Translations under genes and position numbers: made by a program
The notes under the pieces: generated by a model
What the model was told of the DNA's origin: nothing
Database searches by the model: none
Seen by the model: only the letters and a program-made list of their open reading frames with translations
Shown here: positions 35,032 through 45,002 of the stretch, one piece after another
Layout of the letters: every line of letters starts with the position of its first letter
How positions within the stretch are numbered: position 1 is the first letter of the stretch
From: Persicobacter diffluens
GTDB lineage: Bacteria; Bacteroidota; Bacteroidia; Cytophagales; Cyclobacteriaceae
DNA: 64,000 bases
NCBI RefSeq assembly: GCF_036244895.1
Contig: NZ_BQKE01000002.1
Coordinates: 62,001 to 126,000, forward strand
Reading direction: 5' to 3'

Positions 35032-38000
35032 ATGAATTATTCCTACCCAAACAAGCGAAGTAGGCTCCTACTACTAACAGTAGTGATGCTGCTTACTATG
35101 GTTCCGGCCTGGGCACAGCAGTTGGTCAATGGACGGGTGGTGGAGCAAACCACCGGAGATCCGATTGTCGGAGTCAATATTGTAGAGAAAGGTACTACAA
35201 ATGGAACGATTACCGATTTTAATGGTAATTACTCTTTAAGCGTGAGTTCTGGTGAAAGCACGCTGCTATTTTCCTTTGTAGGGTTTTCCGATCAAGAGGT
35301 ATTGGTCGGCAATCAACAAGTTATCGATATTCAATTGCTAGAGAATGTGGAGCAGTTGGAGGAATTGGTAGTAGTTGGTTATGGCGTGCAACGTAAATCT
35401 GATCTTACCGGGGCCGTCTCCTCTGTAAAATCCAGCGAACTAACCGCAACTGCAACGCCGAGTATTTCCCAGGCACTTCAAGGAAAGGTGGCAGGTGTTC
35501 AGGTAACTGCGCAGTCCGGTTCTCCGGGTGCAGGCATGGACATTAATATACGAGGTATGGGTACGGTGAATGGTACGGGCCCCTTATTCGTGGTGGACGG
35601 TTTGCCGATCACCGGAGATGCTTCCTTCCTGAATTCCAATGATATAGAGTCTATGGAGATTCTTAAAGATGCCTCTGCTACGGCCATTTACGGTTCCAGA
35701 GGAGCGAATGGTGTGGTGTTAATCACTACTAAACAAGGTAAAAAGGGAACTTCGACGATTAATTATAATGGTTATGTAGGGGTTCAGAATGTCTGGAAGA
35801 CCATGGAGCTGACCAATGCAGAAGAATGGGCAATTTTGAAAAACGAAGCCAGAAGAGCAGATGGTTTACCTATTTTGCCCGGCCTGGAAGATCCTGCTTC
35901 ATTAGGAAAAGGAACCGATTGGCAGAATGAGGTATTCAGGTCCGCTATGATTATGAATCACCAGTTAAGCTTCAGCGGTGCCTCGGATCGTTCCTCTTAT
36001 TATATTTCCGGTGATTATATCGGGCAGGATGGGGTGATGACCGGTACGGATTTCGAAAGAATCTCTTTAAGAACCAATGCCAGCCATAAGGTGAAAGATT
36101 GGTTGAAAGTGGGCTTAAACATGAATGTTTCCAACAGTAAAAGAAATTTGGTGTTGGAGAATGATGAATTTGATGGCAAAGCCCCCTTGAATGGTGCCTT
36201 AACTTTGGATCCGGTAACGCCGGTATACAATCCAGACGGTAGTTTTGGTAGCACCACCTATTCTAATATTCATAACCCGGTTGCGGAGATTTTTTACACT
36301 AATAATTCCGTATCCACTAATAATATTGTGGGGAACATTTTCGCTGATGTAAACCTGACCGATGGTTTGGTTTTCAGAACTTCCTTTGGTATTACCTATG
36401 AAAATGGTTTAGATGAAAGTTTTGATCCAAAGTATTATGTGGCCAATTATCACCAGAACCAGTCCAATACTTTAGCACAAACACGCTTTGAGAATTTTTC
36501 CTATACTTGGTCTAACACGCTGAACTATATGTTTGACTTAGGAGAAAAGCACCGATTCAATGTGTTGGCAGGTCAGGAGGTACAGTTTGTAAGAAACGAA
36601 TGGCTGCAGGGTTATATCTCCGGTATTCCTGATAAATATGCCAAAAATCCAACCCTGGAAAATGGGGACCCCAATACTGCAAAAACTTTGGGAGGCGCTA
36701 AGCAATACGGATTAGTGTCTTATCTGGCAAGAGCCAATTATAATTTTGATGATCGTTACCTACTTACCGGTACGGTTCGTATGGATGGATCTTCCCGATT
36801 TGGTTCCGAAAACCCATGGGGGGTGTTTCCTTCCTTTGCGGCCGGTTGGAATTTGCACAATGAGCACTTTATGGACTTGCCTGCTATGTTCAGTCAGTTT
36901 AAGCTAAGAGCAGGATGGGGACAAATTGGTAATCAACGAACAGGGGAAAGCTATTATCCATATTTAACGCAAGTATCGACTACTCCCGGTTATACCCTCG
37001 GTGGGGTAAAAACACAGGGCGCTGCGCCTTTAGGGATTGGTAATAACGAAATTAAATGGGAGGCTACTACCACCCTGAACATCGGAACGGATATTGGGTT
37101 GCTTGCAGATCGTCTGACATTTAGTGCGGAATATTTTATTCGTGAGACTTCTGACATGTTGGTACAGTTACCAATTCCGGATCATGTGGGAGTAGAAGAT
37201 GCACCCTTTGTGAATGCAGGTTCTGTAAAAAATAGTGGTTTTGAATTCCAGATAAACTGGCGTGAGCAAAGAGATGACTTTACTTATAGCTTAGGCGCGA
37301 ATGTGACCACGATAAAAAATGAAGTAACCAGCCTGGGAGAGGGTGGAGAACCCATTTTGGATGGGGATTTCAGAGGGATCGGTTATATTTCCCGAACAGA
37401 AGTAGGTCATCCTATTGGCGCTTTCTACGGTTATAAAATGGTAGGAATCTTCCAGACTCAGGAAGAAGTGGATGCCTGGGGAGCTCAGCCAGATGCCAAA
37501 GCCGGAGATGTAAAATTTGCGAAGAATGAGAATAACGAATTGGTGCAGGATTTTATCGGCTCTCCTCATCCGGATCTGTACTTAAACTTTAGCGGTTCGG
37601 CAAGTTATAAAAATTTCGATTTGTCATTCAACCTTCAGGGTACCGTAGGGAATGATATCTATAATGGCTTGAGGTATTATAATGAAGGTACCGGTTTTGG
37701 TAATTTTAGCCGAAAAATGTTGAATCGCTGGACAGGCCCTGGTACCTCAAATGAAATTCCAAGGGTGACTGAAAATGGCGCTCAGCAAAACTTGTTGATC
37801 TCTGATCGCTTTGTGGAAGACGGTTCCTACCTGAGGTTGCAAAATCTGCAAATCGGCTATACCCTTCCAGCAGTGCTTACTGAAAGAGTCGGTCTTAGCA
37901 AAGCGAGAGTTTACCTGAATGGTCAGAACTTATTCACCATGACCAAATATTCTGGACTGGATCCGGAGATAGGTTCTCGTTCGGGTGATCAGGCGAGTGC

Positions 38001-38076
38001 TTTGGATATTGGGATTGACCGGGGAGCCTATCCTCAGGCAAGAGTCTATATGATCGGACTTAATCTGACATTCTAA
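35032..38076 (+). CDS. SusC/RagA-type TonB-linked outer-membrane transporter
   Basis: Imports oligosaccharides across the outer membrane together with the SusD partner that follows. The ATG at 35032 is preferred (MNYSYPNKRSRLLLL leads into a signal peptide ending PAWAQ); an in-frame start 24 codons earlier gives an unlikely leader. The 1014-residue product has a CarboxypepD_reg-like domain (VNGRVVEQTTGDPIVGVNI), the SusC signature VVVGYGVQRKSDLTGAVSSV, a plug (ISQALQGKVAGVQV, DINIRGMGTVNGTGPLFVVD, YGSRGANGVVLITTKQGK) and a 22-strand-type barrel ending in LNLTF. It is first in an operon with SusD and a PKD lipoprotein. No anti-sigma/ECF pair or hybrid two-component system is adjacent. Confidence 0.96.
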   Translation: MNYSYPNKRSRLLLLTVVMLLTMVPAWAQQLVNGRVVEQTTGDPIVGVNIVEKGTTNGTITDFNGNYSLSVSSGESTLLFSFVGFSDQEVLVGNQQVIDIQLLENVEQLEELVVVGYGVQRKSDLTGAVSSVKSSELTATATPSISQALQGKVAGVQVTAQSGSPGAGMDINIRGMGTVNGTGPLFVVDGLPITGDASFLNSNDIESMEILKDASATAIYGSRGANGVVLITTKQGKKGTSTINYNGYVGVQNVWKTMELTNAEEWAILKNEARRADGLPILPGLEDPASLGKGTDWQNEVFRSAMIMNHQLSFSGASDRSSYYISGDYIGQDGVMTGTDFERISLRTNASHKVKDWLKVGLNMNVSNSKRNLVLENDEFDGKAPLNGALTLDPVTPVYNPDGSFGSTTYSNIHNPVAEIFYTNNSVSTNNIVGNIFADVNLTDGLVFRTSFGITYENGLDESFDPKYYVANYHQNQSNTLAQTRFENFSYTWSNTLNYMFDLGEKHRFNVLAGQEVQFVRNEWLQGYISGIPDKYAKNPTLENGDPNTAKTLGGAKQYGLVSYLARANYNFDDRYLLTGTVRMDGSSRFGSENPWGVFPSFAAGWNLHNEHFMDLPAMFSQFKLRAGWGQIGNQRTGESYYPYLTQVSTTPGYTLGGVKTQGAAPLGIGNNEIKWEATTTLNIGTDIGLLADRLTFSAEYFIRETSDMLVQLPIPDHVGVEDAPFVNAGSVKNSGFEFQINWREQRDDFTYSLGANVTTIKNEVTSLGEGGEPILDGDFRGIGYISRTEVGHPIGAFYGYKMVGIFQTQEEVDAWGAQPDAKAGDVKFAKNENNELVQDFIGSPHPDLYLNFSGSASYKNFDLSFNLQGTVGNDIYNGLRYYNEGTGFGNFSRKMLNRWTGPGTSNEIPRVTENGAQQNLLISDRFVEDGSYLRLQNLQIGYTLPAVLTERVGLSKARVYLNGQNLFTMTKYSGLDPEIGSRSGDQASALDIGIDRGAYPQARVYMIGLNLTF

Positions 38077-38106
38077 AAACAAGAAGTATTTTTAAATTGA
38101 ATAAAA

Positions 38107-39552
38107 ATGAAAAGATTTTTTAGATATATAGTTGGTTTGGTCGCCATGTTTTCCATAGCTGCCTGCCAAGACCTACTGGACCAGGAGCCTATCGGGCAGG
38201 TTGGTTTGGATGAGTTCTTTGAAACAGAAGAGGATGCCCTTTTAGCGGTCAATGCAGCCTACCAGCCTATGCAGTTTGAGCAAACCAAAGGTGCCTGGCA
38301 TATGTGGTGGTTTTTTGGTGATATCCCTTCTGATGATGCCACCAAGGGAGGTGAAAATGAAGGAGATCAATTAGGGGTTTACCAATTTGAGACTTTTCAG
38401 GCGGATGGTACCAACTTTAATGTAGTTGGACTTTGGTCAGCGCTGTATCAGGGTATTTATCGGGCGAACAATGTTTTAGATAATGTACCGGCAATAGATA
38501 TGGACGAGGGGATGAAGAACCGTATTCTAGGAGAAGCACGCATGTTAAGAGCTTTTTATTATTGGAGGCTTGTTAGAGTATTTGGTGGTGTGCCTTTGGT
38601 GGACCATGTATTGGAGCCTTCAGAATTTAAAATGGCCAGAGCTTCCGCGGAGCAGATTTATGGCTTGATCGAAACGGATTTACAATTTGCGGTAGATAAT
38701 TTGCCTTTGAAGTCCGCTTATGCCGCAGAGGATGAGGGGCGTGCAACCAAGGGTGCAGCACAGGCATTATTGGCCAAAGCTTATTTGTATCAAAATAAGT
38801 GGACGGAGGCAAAGTCTATGATGGAGGCTTTATTCGCGACAAATGAATATTCTTTGGATCCTGATTTCCAGCATATCTTCTCTAAAGAGGGAGAGCATGG
38901 AGTGGAATCAATTTTTGAGATCAGTCACGTACCTTCTCCGGACGGTTGGGGTAATGCCAACCAGGGGACCACTACGCCAATTTTCTGCGGACCTCGGTCT
39001 GAAGGGGGCTGGGGATTTAACCAGGCAGAACAGGGTTTGATCGATGCTTTTGAGTCCGGTGATCCTCGTAAACGGTACACCATTACTGATCAGTATGAGC
39101 AACCATTTGGTACTGGTTTTTATAATAAAAAATATACTTATACCTGGGAAAGTGGTTACTCCCTTCCGGATATTGCCGATGCGGCCTCTAATGGAGAGGT
39201 GAATTACCGGGTGATTCGTTTGGCAGATATGTATCTGCATTATGCTGAAGCTTGTTATCATACCTCAGATGAGGCCAAAGCGCAGGAATACGTGAACAAG
39301 GTTCGTGCCCGGGTGGGGCTGTCCGATATTGCTTCTACCGGTACGGCTTTATTGAATGATATTTACCATGAGCGCCGGGTAGAATTGGCCTTGGAAGGAG
39401 AGCGTTTCTTTGATATTGTCCGTCAGGGCAGGGGAGAGGCACTTTTGGGATCAAAAGGATTTAAAAGCGGGGTACATGAATTGTTCCCGATTCCGAATAC
39501 TCAGATCGCCATCACGGGTGGATTAATTATCCAAAATCCTGGTTATAATTAA
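38107..39552 (+). CDS. SusD/RagB-type glycan-binding lipoprotein
   Basis: Surface lipoprotein that lids the SusC barrel and binds glycan. The 481-residue protein has a lipobox (SIAACQD, Cys20) and LDQEPIGQVGLDEFFETEEDA, ARMLRAFYYWRLVRVFGGVPL (tetratricopeptide-like helices) and the C-terminal HERRVELALEGERFFDIVRQG typical of SusD. The start follows the SusC stop by 30 nt. A strong hairpin lies between it and the next gene. Confidence 0.96.
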   Translation: MKRFFRYIVGLVAMFSIAACQDLLDQEPIGQVGLDEFFETEEDALLAVNAAYQPMQFEQTKGAWHMWWFFGDIPSDDATKGGENEGDQLGVYQFETFQADGTNFNVVGLWSALYQGIYRANNVLDNVPAIDMDEGMKNRILGEARMLRAFYYWRLVRVFGGVPLVDHVLEPSEFKMARASAEQIYGLIETDLQFAVDNLPLKSAYAAEDEGRATKGAAQALLAKAYLYQNKWTEAKSMMEALFATNEYSLDPDFQHIFSKEGEHGVESIFEISHVPSPDGWGNANQGTTTPIFCGPRSEGGWGFNQAEQGLIDAFESGDPRKRYTITDQYEQPFGTGFYNKKYTYTWESGYSLPDIADAASNGEVNYRVIRLADMYLHYAEACYHTSDEAKAQEYVNKVRARVGLSDIASTGTALLNDIYHERRVELALEGERFFDIVRQGRGEALLGSKGFKSGVHELFPIPNTQIAITGGLIIQNPGYN

Positions 39553-39560
39553 TGTTAATT

Positions 39561-39581
39561 GGTCTCCCATTATGGGAGACC
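39561..39581 (+). promoter_or_regulatory. Perfect hairpin between susD-like gene and PKD lipoprotein gene
   Basis: GGTCTCCC, loop ATTAT, GGGAGACC, flanked by no real T tract. It starts 8 nt after the SusD stop and ends about 20 nt before the next start codon. It could protect the upstream mRNA or weaken expression of the downstream gene. Confidence 0.6.
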
Positions 39582-39600
39582 CTTTAAAATGGATTCAATT

Positions 39601-40506
39601 ATGAAATTAAGAAATATATTTTTTAGTGCAGCTGCAATGCTAGCCATTGCATCCTGTCAGGAAAAAGTGGAGGTAGATTTTGGTCCTATGCCGGAGCCTT
39701 CCTTTACCATGGAAAAAGTGGATGCCAATACCGTTCGGTTGACAAATACTTCCAAAGGAGGTTTTTTATATAACTGGGACTTTGGTAATACTGAATTTCG
39801 AACCTCTGATGATGCCTCAGAAACTTTTACAGTTTTCTATGATTTTAAAGATGATTATGAAATCAAACTGACCGCAAGTGCCAAAGCCGGTGCAGTGACC
39901 ACCAGTCAGACCGTTAGCATTGATGAAACCATACCGGAAATTTGTGAAGATGAAGTCCGTCGTATGTTATCCGGTGGATGTGATGGTCCTGGACAAAAAA
40001 TCTGGGTGTGGCGCAATGAAGTATCTGGTCATATAGGGGTAGGAGGAGATGAGGTGGATCCTCCATATCCGGATTGGTGGGCCAATGACCCTAATATGGA
40101 AGATGATTTAGTATATGATGATGAATTCGTATTCACCATCCGTGGAGAGTATATTCATGATAATAAAGGGGATAGTAAATGTAACTGGTATGCGGCGAAT
40201 GAAAACTTGGTAGGGGATCCGAGAACGCCGACTTTTACCGGTGGCCTTGGGCAATATCAGGATCCAATTTTGCCTTTTGATACCTCCGCACCAACCAAAT
40301 ATACTATTGAGCATAAAGAGGGAGAACGTTTCCCAACGGTTACTTTTTCTGCAGATAATTTTATAGGACTTTATAATGCAACCAGTACCTACTATATCGT
40401 GGAGTTGACCGAGACCACCATGATGGTCAGACATCGTTACACAGAGGTTTGGGATGGACAGGAGTCAGGTGGCTGGAGATACTTGCAGTTTAAAGTGAAA
40501 GAATAG
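39601..40506 (+). CDS. PKD-domain surface lipoprotein, probable glycan-binding protein
   Basis: The ATG at 39601 gives MKLRNIFFSAAAMLAIASCQ, a lipoprotein signal with Cys19; two other in-frame starts (39559, 39589) lie upstream. The 301-residue product has a PKD-like sandwich at about 30-105 (NTSKGGFLYNWDFGNTEF) and a C-terminal beta-rich domain (about 110-300; KIWVWRNEVSGHIGVGG, GGWRYLQFKVKE). The position after SusC/SusD is the usual place for a surface glycan-binding protein. The ligand is unknown. Confidence 0.8.
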   Translation: MKLRNIFFSAAAMLAIASCQEKVEVDFGPMPEPSFTMEKVDANTVRLTNTSKGGFLYNWDFGNTEFRTSDDASETFTVFYDFKDDYEIKLTASAKAGAVTTSQTVSIDETIPEICEDEVRRMLSGGCDGPGQKIWVWRNEVSGHIGVGGDEVDPPYPDWWANDPNMEDDLVYDDEFVFTIRGEYIHDNKGDSKCNWYAANENLVGDPRTPTFTGGLGQYQDPILPFDTSAPTKYTIEHKEGERFPTVTFSADNFIGLYNATSTYYIVELTETTMMVRHRYTEVWDGQESGGWRYLQFKVKE

Positions 40507-40509
40507 GGG

Positions 40510-40599
40510 ATTATCCGCTGGGGGGCGGATAATTATTGTTGGACTGACAGCGAAAGCTGCTTTTCGATGCGGGAAGGGATAGCTCTTCCCGCCTTTTTT
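40510..40599 (+). terminator. Terminator hairpins at the end of the SusCD operon
   Basis: Three hairpins in a row: ATTATCCGC/GCGGATAAT (40510-40533), CAGC-GAAA-GCTG with CTTTT after it (40548-40564), and GCGGGAAG/CTTCCCGC (40569-40592) followed by six T. The last is a standard intrinsic terminator and lies at the 3' end of the convergent 7TM regulator gene as well. Confidence 0.82.
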
Positions 40600-42460
40600 A
40601 AAGTTCTGCACCTATGGGGACTTTAGGATCGAGGATATACATTGCCCAGCCTAATTCAGGTTGCGTCAGCTGATGTTTTTTCAATAGGTAATCACGTTCT
40701 TTGACACGCTTTTGAAATTTCCAACAAGTATTTTGGTTTAAACCCACTTGCTCTGACATGGTCTGGGCAGGCATTTTGAATTGACTGTGGTAGGTCAGGT
40801 ATAACATATATAGCCCTTGCTGGCAAGTGAAATGGGAACGGTAAAAAAGCGTTCCGCGTGTTACTGTTTCGTTGAAGCCACATTTTGAACATCGGCGGGA
40901 CAGCCGGCCTTGACCTCTGGCATATTTGTCATTCCCACATTTGATACACTTGTATTGGTCTTTCCATTTAAGTTGATCTATGAAGCTCAGGCATGCTTCT
41001 TCATCCGGAAATTTACGCTGAAAGTCTTCATAACTTAAATCTTTATCCAATACGTGGGCATTAGTGAGGTCTTCAACATCTGCTTCCAGCGCAATGTTGG
41101 CCTTTTCCAGCAAGCTGTTTTGTGCCTCTATTTCCAAAGAATAGGCCTTTAATTGCTGGTGTGCCTCTTCTAGTTCCCGGTTTCTCAGCGCGATAATTTC
41201 TTGCTGGTTTTTTACCTCCAGCGTTCTTTTGTCGACGGTATCCGAAATGATTTTTTCATTTTCACGCAGTTGTCGGATGATACGTTTGTGGGCTTTCTCT
41301 TTTTGCTGTTTGAGTAGGCTAAACTTTAAACTCAGTCCCCAGCTTAAGGAAATAATTTCAATCAACATACCAATATAGATCGCATAGGCGTACCATATGG
41401 AGTCAATATTTGCCAAGCCCATTCTTGTGACATTGATTAAAATCGATAGTAACATGAAGCTATATCCAAATACAAAAAACCGGGAAGGTAAGTAGCCTTT
41501 TTTTGCCGATATCAGGCCCATGAAATAGATCAGGAAAAAAGGGGCGAGGTATAAAGTCGCCTGGATGTCCGGGGTAAGAATATCTAACTCCCCTAAAACA
41601 TTGGCTAATCCGCTTAAAATCACGGTTAAGTATAGGAAAGGCATAAATTGAGGAGTGAACTTCTCCGCCTTGATGAAATTGCTGGAATAGATAATGAAAA
41701 CCAATAGAAAAAGTACCCTGCGGGAATAGGTAAAAATGATGTTCCATTCAGGCGTATTTTTCCACAGCCATTGAAAACCTAATCCATCATCATGTAAAGT
41801 GATTAAGCATAGACCTAGGATATAAAAAACGAAATAAAGATGGAGGCGGTCCTTGAGGGTGATAAAAACGAATAGGTTATAAAGTATCAGAAAGAGTAAA
41901 ATGCCATAAAACACGCCTAGCAAAAGATATTCCGTGGAAATATATTTGATTAAGAAGGTGCCTGACCTAAATTTAAAAAACAAACCAACGGGTCGCTGGA
42001 CGTTTACCCTGAGCAAGGCCGTATGCGGGTATTCTTTTTCGATACGTGGGATTTCGTAGGTAAAATTCTTATGAAAAATGGATCTTTTATGGAAGGTTTG
42101 GTGAAAGCCGGCTTCCTGGTAGGTCAACAGGCTGTCCTTGAAAAAGAAATAAGGTTGAATAAAATCAATGTGAGGATCAATCGCTTCTAAATACCAATTC
42201 TTATCTGTATGGATAAGGTTACTGGTTTTAGCGGCCAGCCAGAGATTTCTGTTTTTGTAATGATCAAATGCAGGCAGCTGATCCATGGTTTTGAATTGCC
42301 GCGATAATCGATATACCTCCTTTGCTTGTAATGTGTTGGTAGAATCGATATAGAATAGTATTTGATTTTCAGAAAGAGGTATGTCGCCATTTTGTGCGAT
42401 TACAGGATTAGCATGTAGCCACAGACAAAGTGCAAAAAATAAAAGCAGGCCAAATCTCAT
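40598..42460 (-). CDS. 7TM-DISM sensor fused to an IS1595-type transposase zinc-ribbon DNA-binding domain
   Basis: A 620-residue protein. Order: signal peptide (1-22), DISMED2-like extracytoplasmic sandwich (about 30-170), seven membrane segments (about 176-382; LLLGVFYGILLFLILYNL starts the 7TMR-DISM pattern), a long coiled coil (385-475), then FPDEEACLSFIDQLKW, a four-cysteine zinc ribbon (Cys505, 508, 524, 527) with CSKCGFNETVTRGTLF, and a helix-turn-helix-like end (about 560-590). The last part matches the Zn-ribbon N-terminus of IS1595-family transposases; the DDE nuclease domain is absent. I infer a membrane-bound one-component regulator in which a domesticated transposase domain binds DNA. 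It is convergent with the SusCD operon and divergent from a GH3 gene. Confidence 0.85.
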   Translation of the reverse strand: MRFGLLLFFALCLWLHANPVIAQNGDIPLSENQILFYIDSTNTLQAKEVYRLSRQFKTMDQLPAFDHYKNRNLWLAAKTSNLIHTDKNWYLEAIDPHIDFIQPYFFFKDSLLTYQEAGFHQTFHKRSIFHKNFTYEIPRIEKEYPHTALLRVNVQRPVGLFFKFRSGTFLIKYISTEYLLLGVFYGILLFLILYNLFVFITLKDRLHLYFVFYILGLCLITLHDDGLGFQWLWKNTPEWNIIFTYSRRVLFLLVFIIYSSNFIKAEKFTPQFMPFLYLTVILSGLANVLGELDILTPDIQATLYLAPFFLIYFMGLISAKKGYLPSRFFVFGYSFMLLSILINVTRMGLANIDSIWYAYAIYIGMLIEIISLSWGLSLKFSLLKQQKEKAHKRIIRQLRENEKIISDTVDKRTLEVKNQQEIIALRNRELEEAHQQLKAYSLEIEAQNSLLEKANIALEADVEDLTNAHVLDKDLSYEDFQRKFPDEEACLSFIDQLKWKDQYKCIKCGNDKYARGQGRLSRRCSKCGFNETVTRGTLFYRSHFTCQQGLYMLYLTYHSQFKMPAQTMSEQVGLNQNTCWKFQKRVKERDYLLKKHQLTQPELGWAMYILDPKVPIGAEL

Positions 42461-42541
42461 GGGGGATGTAATTTGCTGATTGGAAATAAAAAAGTGAATA
42501 TAATTAATTTAAATAAATATTTTTAAAATATACATAAATAA

Positions 42542-44830
42542 ATGAAAAGTTTGTTGATAGGAATGGCAATGCTGGTAGGCGCGGGAGGCAACCTGCTGGC
42601 ACAGGAAAAGGATATGCAAATTGAGGATTTATTATCTAAAATGACGGTGGAGGAGAAGGCCGGACAGATGACCCAGTTGACCCTGGAATTTGTCTCCAAA
42701 GGAGATGGCTATGCCGTGGCAAGTCCGCATGAATTGGATCCTGAAAAATTGCATAAAGTATTGGTGGATTATCATGTAGGCTCCATACTTAATTGTGCGG
42801 GGGAAGCCCGAACTCCGGAGCGCTGGTACGAGATGATCAGCCAAATGCAGGAATATGCCATGCAAAAAAGCCGGTTGCCCATTCCCGTTTTGTATGGGAT
42901 TGATGCGGTGCATGGGGTAAATTATACTGTGGGTGCCACATTATTTCCACAGGAGGTGAGCCTGGCGGCCAGCTGGAATCCCGAAATTGTTGAAAAAATG
43001 GCCGCCATTACGGCTTATGAGTGCCGGGCCTCCGCTATTCCATGGACTTTTGCTCCGGATCTGGACCTGGGTATTGACCCTCGCTGGGCGAGAATTTGGG
43101 AAGGCTTTGGTGAGGACCCTTATTTGGCCAGTGAAATGGGTGTGGCGATGACCAAGGGTTTTGAGGGAGAAGATGTAGGGGATAAAGATCGTGTAGCGGC
43201 TTGTGTGAAGCATTTTGTAGGCTATGGAGCTCCTCGTAGTGGAAAAGACCGTACGCCGGCCTGGATTCCGGAAACCATGTTAAGAGAATTATTTCTGCCT
43301 CCCTTCCAGGCAGCCATTGATGCTGGTGCACGTTCGATTATGATTAATTCCGGAGAGGTTAATGGCGTGCCGGTTCATGCTTCCAAATGGTTGTTGACAG
43401 ATGTGCTAAGAGGAGAGATGGGTTTTCAGGGAGTAGTGGTGACGGATTGGTATGATATCTGGAACTTGGTGGAGCGTCATCATGTGGCGGCAGACCGTCG
43501 GGAGGCGGTAAAAATGTCTGTTTTGGCGGGTATTGATATGTCCATGGTCCCTATGGATTTGGAGTTTACCGAATTGTTGATCGACTTAATAAAGAGTGGG
43601 GAAATTCCAATGGAGCATATTGATGCGGCAGTGCGTCGAATTTTGATAATGAAAAAGGAGTTGGGCTTATTTGAAAGGCCAGTAACTAATCCAAAGGATT
43701 ACCCATTGTTTGGTAGTGCGCAGCATGAGGCCGTTGCGAAGGAGGCGGCTTTGGAGTCCATTACCTTATTGAAGAATGAGGCTGTGCTTCCATTGAAAAA
43801 GGATCAGAAAATATTGGTGACCGGACCAAATGCCAATACGATGCGTCCTCTGAATGGGGGGTGGTCCTATACCTGGCAGGGGCATAAAACGGATGAGTTT
43901 GCGAAGAAACACGCCTCAGTGTTGAGTGCTTTAAGGCAGTTTGCAGGAAATAAAAATGTGAAATTTGTACCCGGGGTGAGTTATGAAATGGAAAAAACCT
44001 ATGAGTATGATAAGCGCGATGATTTTGAAAAAGCGGTAGCGGCTGCTCAGGATGTGGATGTGGTGGTGCTCTGTATTGGAGAAAACTCGTATACGGAGAA
44101 GCCTGGCGATTTGAATAATTTGGCTTTGTCTGAGCATCAGCATGCTCTGGCGGAGGCATTATTAGCTACTGGTAAGCCGGTGGTGATGGTGCTTAATGCC
44201 GGTCGTCCTCGCATTATCCAGCAGTTGGAGCCTAATACGGCGGCAATCGTACACACTTATCTGCCCGGGAATCACGGCGGTGAAGCTTTAGTGGATCTCT
44301 TGTACGGAGAAGCGAATTTTTCAGGAAAATTACCCTATACTTATCCTCGGGATGTCAATGATTTGGTTCCCTATTATCATAAATTTTCTGAGAATATGGC
44401 CCATAATGATGGAAATGAGTACACGGATCCGTTTTTTAATCCACAATGGGAATTTGGCTTTGGTCTGAGCTATAGTGATTTTGTTTATAGTGATATGCAA
44501 ATCAATAAGAGCTCTTTTGAAGCGAATGAGGTCATTGAATTGAGTGTAGTCGTAAAAAATGCCAGCCAAGTGGATGGGAAGGAAGTCGTTCAGCTTTATT
44601 CAACAGATGTGGTGGCGTCCATTACTCCTTCCGTGAAACGATTGAGAGCTTTTGAGAAAGTGAGCCTGAAAGCTGGAGAAAGTAAGACGGTACGTTTCCG
44701 TCTTCCGATGAAATCCTTGGCTTTTATCGGAGCAGACCATAAACCAACCCTGGAGCCGGGAGAGTTTGTTTTGCAGTTGGGAGATCAAAAGGAAAGTATT
44801 CAATTGACTGGAGTCAGGATGACCTTTTGA
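42542..44830 (+). CDS. Glycoside hydrolase family 3 enzyme (BglX-like)
   Basis: A secreted 762-residue exo-glycosidase. The signal peptide is MKSLLIGMAMLVGAGGNLLA; the N-terminal TIM-barrel domain has IPVLYGIDAVHGVNYTVGAT, FAPDLDLGIDPRWARIWEGFGEDP and VVTDWYDIW with Asp302 as nucleophile; the alpha/beta sandwich follows (ESITLLKNEAVLPL, LPGNHGGEALVDLLYG) and a fibronectin-III-like domain closes the protein. Specificity may be beta-glucosidase, beta-xylosidase or a related activity. It starts 81 nt from the divergent 7TM regulator, so it is a likely target of that regulator. Confidence 0.93.
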   Translation: MKSLLIGMAMLVGAGGNLLAQEKDMQIEDLLSKMTVEEKAGQMTQLTLEFVSKGDGYAVASPHELDPEKLHKVLVDYHVGSILNCAGEARTPERWYEMISQMQEYAMQKSRLPIPVLYGIDAVHGVNYTVGATLFPQEVSLAASWNPEIVEKMAAITAYECRASAIPWTFAPDLDLGIDPRWARIWEGFGEDPYLASEMGVAMTKGFEGEDVGDKDRVAACVKHFVGYGAPRSGKDRTPAWIPETMLRELFLPPFQAAIDAGARSIMINSGEVNGVPVHASKWLLTDVLRGEMGFQGVVVTDWYDIWNLVERHHVAADRREAVKMSVLAGIDMSMVPMDLEFTELLIDLIKSGEIPMEHIDAAVRRILIMKKELGLFERPVTNPKDYPLFGSAQHEAVAKEAALESITLLKNEAVLPLKKDQKILVTGPNANTMRPLNGGWSYTWQGHKTDEFAKKHASVLSALRQFAGNKNVKFVPGVSYEMEKTYEYDKRDDFEKAVAAAQDVDVVVLCIGENSYTEKPGDLNNLALSEHQHALAEALLATGKPVVMVLNAGRPRIIQQLEPNTAAIVHTYLPGNHGGEALVDLLYGEANFSGKLPYTYPRDVNDLVPYYHKFSENMAHNDGNEYTDPFFNPQWEFGFGLSYSDFVYSDMQINKSSFEANEVIELSVVVKNASQVDGKEVVQLYSTDVVASITPSVKRLRAFEKVSLKAGESKTVRFRLPMKSLAFIGADHKPTLEPGEFVLQLGDQKESIQLTGVRMTF

Positions 44831-45002
44831 TTCATGTTTTTGGGGTGTTTATGATCAAAGAAATTAGTAGCTGATTTAGATTTTGAAAGTGATTATAAAG
44901 GTGTTTAAAAATATAGCATTCCTGTTTTTTATAAGTTATTTCATTTTATATAAATGAATAAATTTAGCTAATAATCGCGAGCCCCATTTTTGTGTGTTTA
45001 AT

